Below are positions 11,008 to 22,700 of a DNA stretch of 64,000 nt, one piece after another. The stretch is from positions 77,275,360 to 77,339,359 of the forward strand of contig CM034300.1 in the NCBI GenBank assembly GCA_019925795.1, in the 5' to 3' direction. Each line of letters starts with the position of its first letter. Position 1 is the first letter of the stretch. The notes beneath the pieces are model-generated. The model was given only the letters and a program-made list of their open reading frames with translations. It did not search any database and was not told the DNA's origin. The translations under genes and the position numbers were made by a program. The DNA is from Dendrobium chrysotoxum. Lineage: Eukaryota; Streptophyta; Magnoliopsida; Asparagales; Orchidaceae.

Positions 11008-13225
11008 TTGTCGATGCTCCCGCTCTGCTAGGGCTTTGCCCTAGCAACCTCGTCGGCGGCGTTTCCTCCGGTCTGGAGCCCTAATTTCCCGGTTTGTTTT
11101 CCTCTTTTTCCTTCCTATGGCTTCTATTCGATTGCAAGACCCCGGCTTTTTGGATGGGATTCCACCGTCTCGTTCTTTTCGGGAGGCCCTGTCCAGGACT
11201 TCCTCCATGTCGAGTTTTCCGGCTTTGAAGGTTTCTTCTTGCCATGGTCTTCCTGCTTTATTGATATCTGATGAAGAATTGAAAGCCCTAGCTGCGCCTT
11301 TTGAGTTTGCCATAGTCGGGAAATTTCCCGGTAGTCGTTCGTCGTTGGAATCTATTCGCAAATTTTTTTTCAATCTTAAGCTGAATGGTGAGTTCTCTGT
11401 CATTGTTGTCAACAGCAATAATGTTTTGATTAAGCTTAGGAATGATTTAGATTACTGTCGTGTTTTCGCTCACCGTTCCTATTTTGTTAACAACTGTTAC
11501 ATGAAGTTGACTAAATGGTCGCCACTTTTTGACGTTGGTGTGGAATCTCCTATCATTCCAATCTGGATTTCATTCCCTAACCTTTGCCCTCACCTGTTTT
11601 CTTCCCGCATTCTTCATGGCTTAGGGTCCATTTTTGGTCAGCCCTTAAAATCTGATAGTTCTACTGCTAATGGGTCTAGACCTTCCGTTGCTCGTGTACT
11701 CGTTGAGCTAGATGTTACTAAGCGGTATCCGAATCAGGTTTGGCTGGGTTCTGATACTTTGGGTTATGCATAGAATGTGGAAATGGAAGTTTTTCCTTTT
11801 TATTACGGTCATTATAAAGTTTTGGGTCATTCGAAAACTGAGTGTAGTGTGTTGCATCCTCATCTTGCTATTATCTCCACCCCTGGTTCGATTTTGGAAC
11901 CTTCGGCCCGTCCTGTTGGTAAACTTGATTTTGTGGTTCCTGGGCTTGGCGACCAACCTATTGCGCCTGTTGATTTGATTAATCATGAACTGGTTTCCTC
12001 TTCTTCACCTGTTGTGGCTGATCAATGTATCTCTGATAAACCCGTTAATAAGGATGCGGTTTTGCCTTTGCTGGAAGTTGCTGGTATTTTGCAGGTGGAT
12101 GTTTCTTTGGATAATAACATTGTGCGTAGTCAATTGGTGGTTAATCGGAATGAAGCCTGTGATTTTGTCCCGTTAATTGTGCCTGATTCGGTTTGTGCTA
12201 ATGAAGTTGTGGCTGCTAATAATTTACTTGTTTTTGAAGGTATGCTGGGTAGGGTGATGCCTGTCACTCTGGACTCTCGTGGTTGTGATAGTGAAGGAGG
12301 TTGTGTTGGTAATTCCTGTCCCCCTTCGAGGTCTGTGTCTGCCCCGTCCAGTTTGCCTGGATTTGTTGGGCCTACTGTGGCTTTGGATTCTGCAGATTTA
12401 TCTCGAATGCCTCAAGACCGTGTGGTTGATTCTGGTGTTGGCTTGGCGATTGCGGATTTGGCTTGTTTGGATGCCCCCCTGTTTCCCCTATTGATCAAGT
12501 TACTGGCCATTTGGTTGATAATTCGAATAGGCTGCTCTTTCCTAAAGTTGTTGAGTTAGCTCCTACTTCGTTAGTTGATGTGCCTGTAAAATTAATTGGG
12601 CCTCACGCTTTGGTGTACAATGTGGGAGACAACTCTGGGTTAGATTTGAGGACTCATATCGATTGGCTTCATGTTTCGTCTGAGTATGAATCTGATTCTG
12701 GTTCCTCTTTGGAGTCTGAGGGGTGGGTTGATCCTGGGAATGCTTTTGCCCTGCTGCGTGACAGGTCGGTTGTCTCTGGCGCCTCTCGTGGGAGGGGTTG
12801 TGGGAGGGTCAACCGGGGTCGGTAATTCTCCTATGTTAGCCTACTGGGGTATTTTTTGGGCCGATACCTGGTGCCTAGTGGTTTATTTTTCTTTTCTGAT
12901 AGATTATCGCACGGGTTTACTGATGATTAGGTTTTTTTCCATTGGAAGTTGGTTTTACCAGGCAATGATGTGCCTGGGGCTAGCTTTTTCGTCGGCTTGG
13001 CTCGTGGCAACCTTTGGTGGTCGTATTCTCTTCGGCTATGTTGGCTGCTTTGCGTTCGGCTTCACCAAATTTGATGATCTGAGCTACTTCTTCGGAAGCT
13101 GGAAGCCCCAGCAAATTACTGAGCTTTTGGATTGATTTTTGATTCTATTTTCATTTGTTTCCTGTAATTTTTGCTTCTCTGCTTCGTGTACCCTTTTGCT
13201 TCTAATGAAATAGCTTTTTTTGTAA
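11008..13225 (+). mobile_element. L1-type LINE lacking ORF2 (ORF1-only)
   Basis: A C- and T-rich leader (11008-11116) precedes an ORF1 with a DUF4283-type domain and a zinc-knuckle remnant (11117-12825). About 380 bp of T/G-rich DNA follow, with a typical plant L1 ending (CTAATGAAATAGC, then an A-rich AAAATAAAAATAAAAA tail to 13237). No endonuclease or reverse-transcriptase motif lies between ORF1 and the tail, so the roughly 4 kb of ORF2 normally present is missing. ATATAAATT occurs on both sides (about 10990 and about 13261), a possible target duplication, but both are AT-rich and the right one abuts a TA microsatellite. Confidence 0.7.
11117..12825 (+). pseudogene. LINE ORF1 (DUF4283 plus zinc knuckle), broken
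   Basis: ORF1 of plant L1 elements encodes a nucleic-acid-binding protein that packages LINE RNA. The first part (11117-11773, 218 aa) carries a DUF4283-type domain: FEFAIVGKFPGSRSSLESIR, VIVVNSNNVLIKLRNDLDYC and WSPLFDVGVESPIIPIWISF. A TAG at 11771 interrupts the frame exactly where a GYWQ-like residue pair is expected. The same frame resumes at 11774 with a zinc-knuckle remnant (YYGHYKVLGHSKTEC) in which two cysteines are replaced by tyrosine. A second break, a one-base shift near the C run at 12474-12479, moves reading to the frame that ends at 12825 in the basic tail SRGRGCGRVNRGR. At least two lesions make it non-functional. Confidence 0.8.
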
Positions 13226-13236
13226 AAATAAAAATA

Positions 13237-13240
<4 letters not shown>

Positions 13241-13266
<26 letters not shown>
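13241..13266. repeat. (TA)n microsatellite
   Basis: About 12 TA units directly after the A-rich tail of the ORF1-only LINE. Confidence 0.9.
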
Positions 13267-13267
<1 letters not shown>

Positions 13268-14657
13268 AATTGATTAGGATGAACTTAAAAACAATTAAAT
13301 TTATTTTAATATTAGTGTTATATATGGAGAATTTGTATTTTTATTAATTAAAATTTATAAAGTGATTTTGAAGCTCACTTTGTATAATTCGTATTGGATG
13401 ATATTTTGACAATTATTTTCTTGGGTAAGAAAATATTTTAAAGCTATTGAATATGACTTTATTTTGAAATAAGTGAAATAGAAGAGTTTATTGTTCAATT
13501 ATGAATTACACTTATTTAAAAAAAAAAATTCAATAAGTTATTCTTGAGAAATTTAATGATATTAAAATAAGTCTTAAACATTTTAGCTTAATGCATCTCC
13601 TCTTCTTACTCTTTTCCTAAACACATCCCCGTAGAACGAGGAAAATAAGAGTGTAGCATAGATCTCCTCTCTCTCTCTTTATCTCTCTCTCTATATATAT
13701 AAAGAAAGAGCGAGGGGGGAGAGAGGAGTCTTAGAAATATGTTGAATTCTTAGTAACGAAAAATTAATTAAAATAGAATCAGATTATCGAGTTGAATAAA
13801 GATGTATCTATCAATATAATTTGTTGAATTATAGTCAAAAGGTCCAAAGAAATTAATCATGATGCCATGAACTAAATTTGAAAAATTATAGGATAATTAC
13901 TTCTCTAATCACTAAAATAAAGAGCTAAGACACACATCAATTTAACATTAAAATCCTTAATGATAATTACTTTCAGTATTATCATTAATCCAGGATTATG
14001 CTTCACAGTACTCACAGTATGAGTTAGTAAAATATAGATATATATTTCTTTTCATGAGATATAAGCTGTGCTTTAGCTAACTTTTGTTCTCTAGTTTATT
14101 CATTTGTCCTCTTTGCTTATAGCATTGAGCAAGCTCTCATAGACGTGACGTGTCAGTGCTATATATCAGTAGCCCATCTTCTTTTATTCAAACTACGTTG
14201 GGAGCCCTCACGAGAAAAAGAAATATATCAGTTGCATAATATGCCGATAGAATTGTTATCAGTAGGCCCTCAAATTCTTGTTTGCTTTCCCTTTCAGATT
14301 CCAAATACCAGACAATTGTATCTATATACTAACAATAATCTTATCATTTTACAATAAAAAAACTTTTCCTCGATTGCTACTTCACCACCTGGTTTGAGGG
14401 CATATAAATCGATCACTTGCAATATAGTCTTCATGTTTATCGGCTTTTTCTCGTTTCTTCTTTCTCAGCAGATTTGAAAAGTTTATTGAGCTAAAATCCT
14501 AAGAATTATGGAACTTTTGCGGGTATTTTATTTAAAAAAATAGCGTCAATTCTAAACCCTAAATTTGAATAGGAAATTTTTGGACTGGGTCGGTCAGGTC
14601 AGCAAGAAAAAAAAATACGAAATAGAAATGAATATCTACGTGTACAAATCAGGTGTC
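13267..14657. other. AT-rich intergenic DNA
   Basis: No gene recognised. A CT-rich arm (about 13663-13692) faces a GA-rich arm (about 13702-13728) across TATATATA and could form an imperfect hairpin. The 70-codon open frame at 14145 has no recognisable features. Confidence 0.4.
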
Positions 14658-14716
14658 AATATTTTATTAGAGTCCGAACACAGAGCTACGTCCAGACTCC
14701 GCACAGAATAATTTCT
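14658..14716. mobile_element. Collapsed copy of the 7315-type MITE
   Basis: About 58 bp in which the left terminus (ATTTTATTAGAGTCCGAAC) is followed almost directly by the right terminus (CCAGACTCCGCACAGAATAA). Only the two ends of the 7315-7575 element remain. Confidence 0.65.
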
Positions 14717-15068
14717 TAAGAAATTGTGGCTAAAAGCTGTCCCAAACGAAGTCATAATAAGAGATAAAATTAATATAGGAGGATTAATCAGAATTATAAA
14801 ATTAAGATATTATGATAAAAATAAAGTTTGTTATAATGATAATGATGATGATTTGCAGGGAATTGATCAAGAAAATGAATAATAAGAGATAAAATTTGGA
14901 TTAGGGATTAATTAAGAAGTTAAATTTAAGATAATATGATTAAAATAAAGTTATTTATAATGATAATGATGATGATTTGTATATAATTAATTAAGATAAT
15001 GATAATGAAAATGATTATCAGTTAATTATCTATAAAATATTCTTATAGAAGTCTATGTAATTACCTCT

Positions 15069-15299
15069 ATCCACCGATGCTTAGCTCGGCTAATGGGCGA
15101 GCACGGGTGTACGTACCCCTCATCCCGGGTTTGATTCCCTCAGGCGGCAACGCCCCCTTCGAGGGGATCCAAGATACATCGGCCACGGGTTCTAATGGAT
15201 CTGGGTAAGCCCTCCAGGTCGATCAGGATTTACGGACCGCCAAGCGCTCTCGGCTAGCCCGGGGTGGCAGCGGACGGTTCCTCGTCATCATAAAAAAAA
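15069..15299 (+). mobile_element. tRNA-derived SINE with target duplication
   Basis: The head resembles a tRNA: CTTAGCTCGGCTAATGGGCG contains an A-box-like site and CGGGTTTGATTCCCTC a B box. A 150-bp GC-rich tRNA-unrelated body follows, then a terminal A run. ACCTCT flanks both sides (15063-15068 and 15300-15305), consistent with target-primed retrotransposition. The pol III boxes and A tail make this a SINE and not a tRNA gene; the 3' half of a cloverleaf is absent. Confidence 0.85.
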
Positions 15300-16859
15300 A
15301 CCTCTTACCATTCTTTTGTGCATAGAAATTTGTGTTATTACCATATCAATAATATATAGAAACTTATGTTCACACGAGAACAAATCTACCTAAATGGCCA
15401 CTTTCTTGCAGGAATTTTTAAAGGAATTCCGTATAGAATTTTAATCTCTATATTTCATTAAAATTAGTGTTTTTGAATTCTCTTTAGGAGTTAGCTAAGA
15501 ATTAATTAAATTACTTTTTATTCCACTTTTGTCCTTAGTAGCAAGTAAAAAATAATTGGAGAATTTCTTAATTTGGATATTCTGATTAAAATTTAATCAT
15601 GTTGAATTTAAAAATTATTAAATTTAATTTAAAATTTATATAATAATTAATTAATTAATTTTTATATTATAATTATCTTAATTATTTTTTTAATTATAAT
15701 AAAAATAATGGAGTAGATGCATGCTTATAGTAATTGATCCCTATATGCTTGCAAAAAAATATCATTCAATTAACATCAAATTGAATTCCTAGCAACCAAA
15801 ATTAATTAAGAGAAGAGAACTAAAATAAAATTGAAAAAAGAAATCTGAGAATGAGTAATTTAAAGCTTTGTTTGGAATAATTTTTTTACTACTTTCTAAT
15901 AAACTATTTTAGACAACAGTAATAAAATTGTCCCGAACGAAACTTTTAAAGAAAGAGTCCATCACAAATTCCTAATAGATCTTAATATACTGGTTGATAA
16001 TGCTAAAAGACCGAATAGAGAAGGCAAAGAATTGAAAGCACTGCAAATGGAATGCTGCAGGAAGCTCTTCTACTTTAACAAACATGTCTCCATTTGGATT
16101 TATTAGAATCATATATATATATATATAATCATATAACTATATACATTGAGAAGTTTGAATGGGCTGATTCTTGTCTTGAAGCTTATGAGCCATAAAGACA
16201 ACTTGTCTTCATTCAATATTATAATACGTATTGAAATATTGTAATGCATGGTTGAATAAGTACAAAAGGGGACATATATTAACGTGTTTCAGACGAGTTC
16301 TACACAACTGTGAACCATTCATTCAAGTGTTCAGCTACATTTACATCGGCTAAGAAACCTTTTGTCTTGCTTTCTGTAGCTCAGGTTTTGTTTGGGACGG
16401 CTTTTTTATTGTTTATTAAAGCAGTTTTTTAGTTAAAAAAGCTGCTTTAAGAAGCAGTAAGAAAGTCACATTCTTTGTACATTTTAATTTTGTATGTATA
16501 ACGATTCAATACACACAAATAAAAGAAACACTAAATATTTTACGAGAAAAAATGGAAAAAGGGAAAAAATAATAGAGTATGATCTAATTGAAATAATTGT
16601 ACTAGGTGATCATTGACTACGAAGATTCACTTATCTTCAAATTGAACAAGGTGGAATCATCGAATTATGAGTTGTTGGTGGAAAATTATACAAAGTCAGT
16701 AAAAGAAAATTTCGTTGATTTTTACGGGAAAATTTTGAATAGAGTAAAAAATAATTTAGGGCTTAGTCAAGCTAAAATAATTTCACAATGTGAATGTTGA
16801 TTGCAAAGATTTCCATGTCCTCGCAAATTTGAGAATGTAGAATTGCATGAGTATGAGCT
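15300..16859. other. AT-rich intergenic DNA with decayed MITEs
   Basis: Two degraded relatives of the Tourist-like MITE occur, at about 15873-15955 (GCTTTGTTTGGAATAATTTT to TTGTCCCGAACGAAAC) and about 16386-16475 (TTTTGTTTGGGACGGCTTTT to GCTTTAAGAAGCAGTAAG). Otherwise no gene was seen. The 64-codon frame at 16606 is lysine/asparagine-rich, as random AT-rich DNA would give. Confidence 0.5.
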
Positions 16860-17905
16860 AGTGACTAGTGAAAAATGTTATAGAGTTGATAGGGGATGAG
16901 ATGTGTTCAAATCGTTGTTGTTCAATAACAGTTGTCTGACAATGATGATCAGATGGTCGTGAACTGATAACAGAGGTCAAGCAGTAATGATTTAACAATA
17001 ATGATTTGGTGGTGGCAATCCGATTGCAAAAATCAAATAGTTGTGGCTCAATGATAAAGGCCATGGCAGTGATCAAACAATGGCAGTGGGTAGCAATGGT
17101 TGGACTACAAAGGTTAGGTAGTGGTGGTGAGATTAAGTGACAACAATCCAACAATGATGGTTTAGTGATGATAACGCCCTAATGATAGAGGCTAGGTGGC
17201 AACCAAGAAGGGAGATCGGGCAACGATAGTCCAATGGAAGCGGTCGAGCAGCAGAGGTCAGGCAACAATGGTATGATGGTGATGGTCTGGCCATGCAATC
17301 CAATGGCCATCATCTTCAAACAACGATGGTCCGACAATATTGGTCATACAATAGTGGTTGGGCGGTGAACCCATGGTGATGTTTGGGAAGTGGTCTTGTG
17401 TTGCTGCTTGGGTGAAGTTTTTGAATTTTCTAAGTTTATGTGCTCTCTTGAATCTAAGGCCAAGAGCCTCTTCATATAGAAAGTGGGTGCCTATTAATTT
17501 ATTTGATAGTAACATTGCATATAAATATAAACAAAATTAAAAAAAAAAACTGCTGACTCTCATATTGATTTTCTTATTCATAAATAGTTCTTTCAACATT
17601 TAAGTGCATTAATAATATTGAACTTAAGCGTTCTTAAACTCATTAGATTTATCTCGTTGAGATGCTTGATTTAACTAGTAATATGTAAATTTCGGAAATC
17701 ATCCGGTCATCCAATTAATGCTTCAAATTCCTAACTATGCATTAAGTGCTTGTTATTGGCTCATTTCAACTCAAATTTTATCACTTTTTAATTTTTGTTG
17801 TTAGTTTAATCTTGTTAAGCCATCAATTGGGCTATAAATTTGTTGAAATCAGAATTCAAATAGTCAAGAGCGAGAATTTTAAAAGTTTTCTACATTGAAA
17901 CCAAA
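16860..17905 (-). mobile_element. Decayed LTR of the main family
   Basis: On the minus strand the order is as in the intact LTRs: GATTTCAACAAATTTATAG near the start, then TCAAGCATCTCAACGAGATA and ATTAATGCACTTAAATGTTG. A tandem GGTCAGGCAACAATGGT-like block follows (about 16870-17350), replacing the GGACCRTAGTCGGCG units of intact copies. It is too diverged to fix the ends. Frames in the repeat block are artefacts. Confidence 0.55.
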
Positions 17906-19787
17906 AAAAAAAAAAACCCTCTATTTAGTTTTGAATTTTTTTTCTTAAACAATTCTGCAAAAGACTTGAGAGTCAATTGTAATATATGAAATAAAAGGAT
18001 TTGAAACCATAAAAGACAATATAAGATAGTTTGAAATAATGCTAAAGAAGATTGAGTCTGCTTTGTATTGGTCGAAATGCCAATATTTTAACCCACTCCC
18101 CCAGCTTTAAAAATGATTTGGCCATACTTAATTAACACTAATCAAGCTCAAAATGTCAATCAGACGCTCTAATCCCCAAAATGTAAACATCGATCTGTCA
18201 AAATCCACCACTAATCTAATCCTTAAAACACCTGTTATTAACATTATGTGAATCAAAACAAGATCCAGACTATAAAGGAATCCAAATTTTTACACATAGT
18301 AAAATCTTAACATTTCTATTTAGGAATGTGTCAGCATTAGCATCAGATGTTAAGATTTTGACAATTTCAGATTTGTAATGCAATACTTTAATGTGTTAGA
18401 TGGCAATTGATTAGATTGGAGGGGTTAGAATGTAAAATAATTGCTAAGTGCCTAAGTGGAGATTGGAGAGACAATGATACAACTTTTTTATTTATTTATT
18501 TATTTTTAAAATATTTTATTTGTGAATTTTACATGTAAGGTTGTCCATAACTCCATATCAAAGTTTACTTATTCTTCATGCATTGAGATTTTCATGCCAT
18601 ATTTGTCTTTTTAACATTTAAGCATCTTATTGCATGAGAATTCCTGTAGCTTTCTATCACTGACACGAACACGACGACAAGAATATGACACAGACAAAAG
18701 ATACATTAATTATTAAAAATATAAGATAGAATTAAATAAATATAGAATTAAAAATAATTTAAAAATAAAAAATCATATAACTAGAATTTATACTTAAAAT
18801 GATTAATATTAAGATGTCGAGAGTCAGACATCGATGCCATGGGCATCGATATTATGCAGCAAGTATCATGCATCAATGTCAAAAGAGAGTCCATTGATTT
18901 TGAGAGGCCATCGATCGTCAATGTTAAGATGTCAGACAAAGATGAGCTATTAAGTTATTTGTGTAAAAATTGCTAACGCCCAACATCAACCTCAAGACAG
19001 TGCCAGACTTTGAATTATAGAAAATTTTAAAATATCAATGTTATAACATCAAACGTTAATGCTCAAATAACATCGAATATTATTGTGAAAACAAAGTCAC
19101 GACCCACCAAAGAGAAATGAAAATAAAAATATTTGATAAATGAGATATTAAGTGTGAGCGTTTGATTTGATGTGGTTAGAAAATAAAAAATTTAATTTTT
19201 ATATTTTAAATAAATAAAATTTTAAATACAAGAAATTATATTTTTAAAAAAATCATAAAATATTTAATACATAAGTGTCCGATTTTTATTTAATATATTT
19301 TTAATCAGACATATTTTTGACGTGTCTGACACATATTAGAGGAATGTCGAATGCATATCATGTCAAATACGTGTCGGATATGATACGACTCTTTGAGGAG
19401 AATTGTAGGTGCATCATAAGTTTTCACAGACATTAATAAAGACAATACAATCAAAGAAATACAAACCAAACTTTAAAAAAAGGATTAGGTAATAACTTCG
19501 CCAAACAAAATCTCATTATAATAATGGTGCACGAATTTTAAATATATAAAGCAAAATAAAGAAAGCAATTTAAGACATTCCACAACTAGAAAGTGATGAA
19601 GCAGACACATTCAGTAATCCAACTAAGCTTTAAAATAACTACCAGACTGCTGGGTTTAGTTTAATGTGAACATAGTTTAGAAATAAGTTGGGATAATGGC
19701 CCATCAACAGAAGCAAATGAAATGCCATCGACAGGCCTACATAGCTCTTCTTAGAAGACCAGCTTTCATACTTTCAATCCATAACAA
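17906..19787. other. Intergenic DNA with an unclassified repeat
   Basis: At about 18655-19395 there are GACACGAACACGACGACA on the left and CGTGTCTGACACATATTAG and CGTGTCGGATATGATACGAC on the right, a GTGTCCGACACG-type motif common in plant dispersed repeats, in roughly inverted arrangement. The middle has several ATCGATG and GATGTC motifs. No coding exon was recognised. The last part probably holds the RPS29 3' UTR. Confidence 0.4.
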
Positions 19788-22700
19788 TTACCGGTACTGC
19801 AAACAGTAAGAAATAACTAACAGTCAGCAAGCTCTTACGCAAAGGAAAAAAAACACTAATTACAGTATGATAGAACTAAAAAGTGCGCACAAGAAGAATT
19901 AGATTTTGTTTGAGATGGCTTTTTTATCGCTTTTTAAAGCAGTTTTTTAGTACAAAAATTAATTACTAAAAAGTGATTTTAAGCAGCAGCAAGAAAGCCA
20001 TCCCAAACGGAGCCTTAAAAGAAAAACGAGCTATAATAATGAAGGAAAAAATTATTCTATGATCAATGTATATCTGTGAGGTTAAAAAGATCATTCAGAT
20101 TATTTATTAGCAAAGGTTATAAACAAATTTGTTCGAACAATGAAACAATGTTAGTAAATATTCACCGCAAGCTGATGCCTGCATGTAAAGGATGAGGAGG
20201 CAAATATGAGAAATTTATTTGCAAGAAACAGGCTGCTAAGACATTGCTTTAATGGAATAAAGGAAAAGATCTAAATATCTCTGTTTGAGAAGAAATTTAA
20301 CCTTGATAAAGCCGATTTCTTTAGCATTGTTACGGAAACATTGCCTGCAACACATAAGTCCATACTTCCGAATCAAACCATGGGAGTTGCCACAAACACG
20401 GCTGCAAGGAACAAGATCTAATCAGTAAATTAGACAGAGTAATCACAAATAAAGGCAGGCACAATTGTTGTCATTAAGTTCTCAACTTCAATAGTGATTA
20501 CTGGCATGCGGGTCATCTCCCTTAATCTTTTGTTTCTCATAATTCTGCTTTCCATGCTTTTATTTGTGACTAACTAGCATCACAGATGGATATTTCACTA
20601 GTTTTCAGTCCAATATATAGTTGGAATTTGGGATTTGAATGTCAGGCTTTTAAGGTTTATTGAATCTTGGGCCAACATAGGACTAATATCATGGGGGGCA
20701 ATGCTAGCCATTCATATGGATCCGCTACTAGTGGTTTGATAGACTATTAATATATACAGGTAATGATGTTCACATATAGTTTTCCCATGAGACATTGAAA
20801 AACAAAAGTGACTGCACCAGGATCCCAAGAATCATTGCACAATGCGCAATTATCCAGCTCTTATTGCTTATGTTATGGCAGTGTGGAGCCAAGACAAACC
20901 TGCCTTCTGAAATAGAGAGCTACAAGCATGCTAAAACACAAAAACAGTCTTTTGCAGTTTTCTCTTTCTCAAGGATTATAGTTTTAATACTTTTTGTCAG
21001 CGAATATCAAAGAATTTATTGGCGAAAGAAAAGAGAAACGGTGAGGAAACCAGTTTGCTTTATTATCAAAGTTTGGATTTTTCAATTCCAGAATTTTTAG
21101 GAACTGCGCTAGTAAGAAATAACAGCAATTGATTTGATTGCTCAGTTTCGAGATTTGCTTCTAACGGGAAGGTAACCCATGATTTTTCTCCCTTTTGCAC
21201 GCATAAATCCACTGAACTCTAGAATTTAATGAATACGGGATTTAAGACAAAATGGAGGAGAAACCGGATTTAAGATTTTGTAGGATTTAAAGTTGTCATT
21301 TTTGTTGTTAGCCAAATATCCTGCTCAAAACTTGTTGCCAAACAGCCCCTTAGAATATAGCTAACACGGATGATAATTCATCATCCGACTTAAGTTAATT
21401 GTAATCGTTCTAACCACTTTTCAAATCTTATGATGAGGTTACTTAGCTTTTGTTAGAATTAAGTCACGACAAAACTTATGATTAACATTCAAATGCTTTG
21501 TTACTTGAATTTTTTCTTATGTTTGTAAATAGAATAGGCATTGCGAGCACTAAAGCTTCCTCCACAAGACTTTTTTACTTAGGTAATGCAGTTCAAGTAG
21601 CAGTAGATCAATCAAAATGACATGTTGTATATCTGCTGTAAATTTTTGTTAATTTATTTTGATGGTTGAAAATTGTTGGAAATGAACTGAAGCAAATGAA
21701 ATCCTCATCATTTTTTATTTTTCATTGTACATTTGAATATATTATATTAAAATCATAGTTGCCAACATTATTTTGTGTCAAGATTTAGTTTTTTTACATG
21801 CTTGTTTTCATGCAATTATATTTAATTTTCATTTGTTTAAATTCTTATATTTTTTACCAAAGCAATTATTTTGTTTAAGATATAAGAATTTAAATAATAT
21901 TAATTCGAAATGCATGCATAAAAGAGTCCCTAATAACACTTAATGGGCTGATTGTTTGCCATTTTAAATAAAAGGTATAAGAATAATAGCCCAAATAATA
22001 GAGTCCAATAAAGCGGAAATGGGCAACTCCTACAGGCTAATGCACTGATGACCACCCTATTCAATTGACACCCCTACATGAGAAATTACAAGAATATTGA
22101 ACTTCAAAAACTATACTAAAAAGAAAATTCATAATATATTACTTACAACATGATAACAATACAGTAAATCATATCTAATATAGCAAAATTCCAACTTGAG
22201 CTTCTGTTTCAGGGATTATTATCATTAAATAGAAAAACCCATTGTAGTAGTTGAAGGACCTTCTAGTATTGCAGTTAAACTTCTTAGTAATATAAACTGA
22301 TCGCTAAAAACCTGTCCCGAGCAACTTGATGCATACAACATACATCAAGCAGCGCCAACACTGATGAGGAGCTCTACACCAATTGCAAGAATGATGGAGA
22401 TGATGATGGATATGGCGATATGCTCGCAGAGGAATAGAGGATAAAACAAAAAAAATTAGACGTTTTGCACATTTTAAGATAAATTCATTTATTTATGGTT
22501 ATAAAATTTTGTATAAAGTATCAACAACTGCATTTTAGTAAAACATTATAATCTGCACTTTACACTAAGCAAACAGAAATAATAATTTCTCTGTATTTTA
22601 AAGCTCCCTCCCTCCCTCGCAACTTGATACAACATACATCAAGCATCGCCAGCACGGATGATGAGCTCTACACCAATTGCAAGAATGATGGATATGGCGA

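Noticed and set aside
15074..15150. tRNA gene from the A and B boxes
   Set aside because: No cloverleaf can be completed; the poly-A tail and flanking duplication fit a SINE.
20795..21100. 101-codon plus-strand frame upstream of RPS29 exon 2
   Set aside because: Inside RPS29 intron 1 on the opposite strand, with no domain or conserved motif seen.
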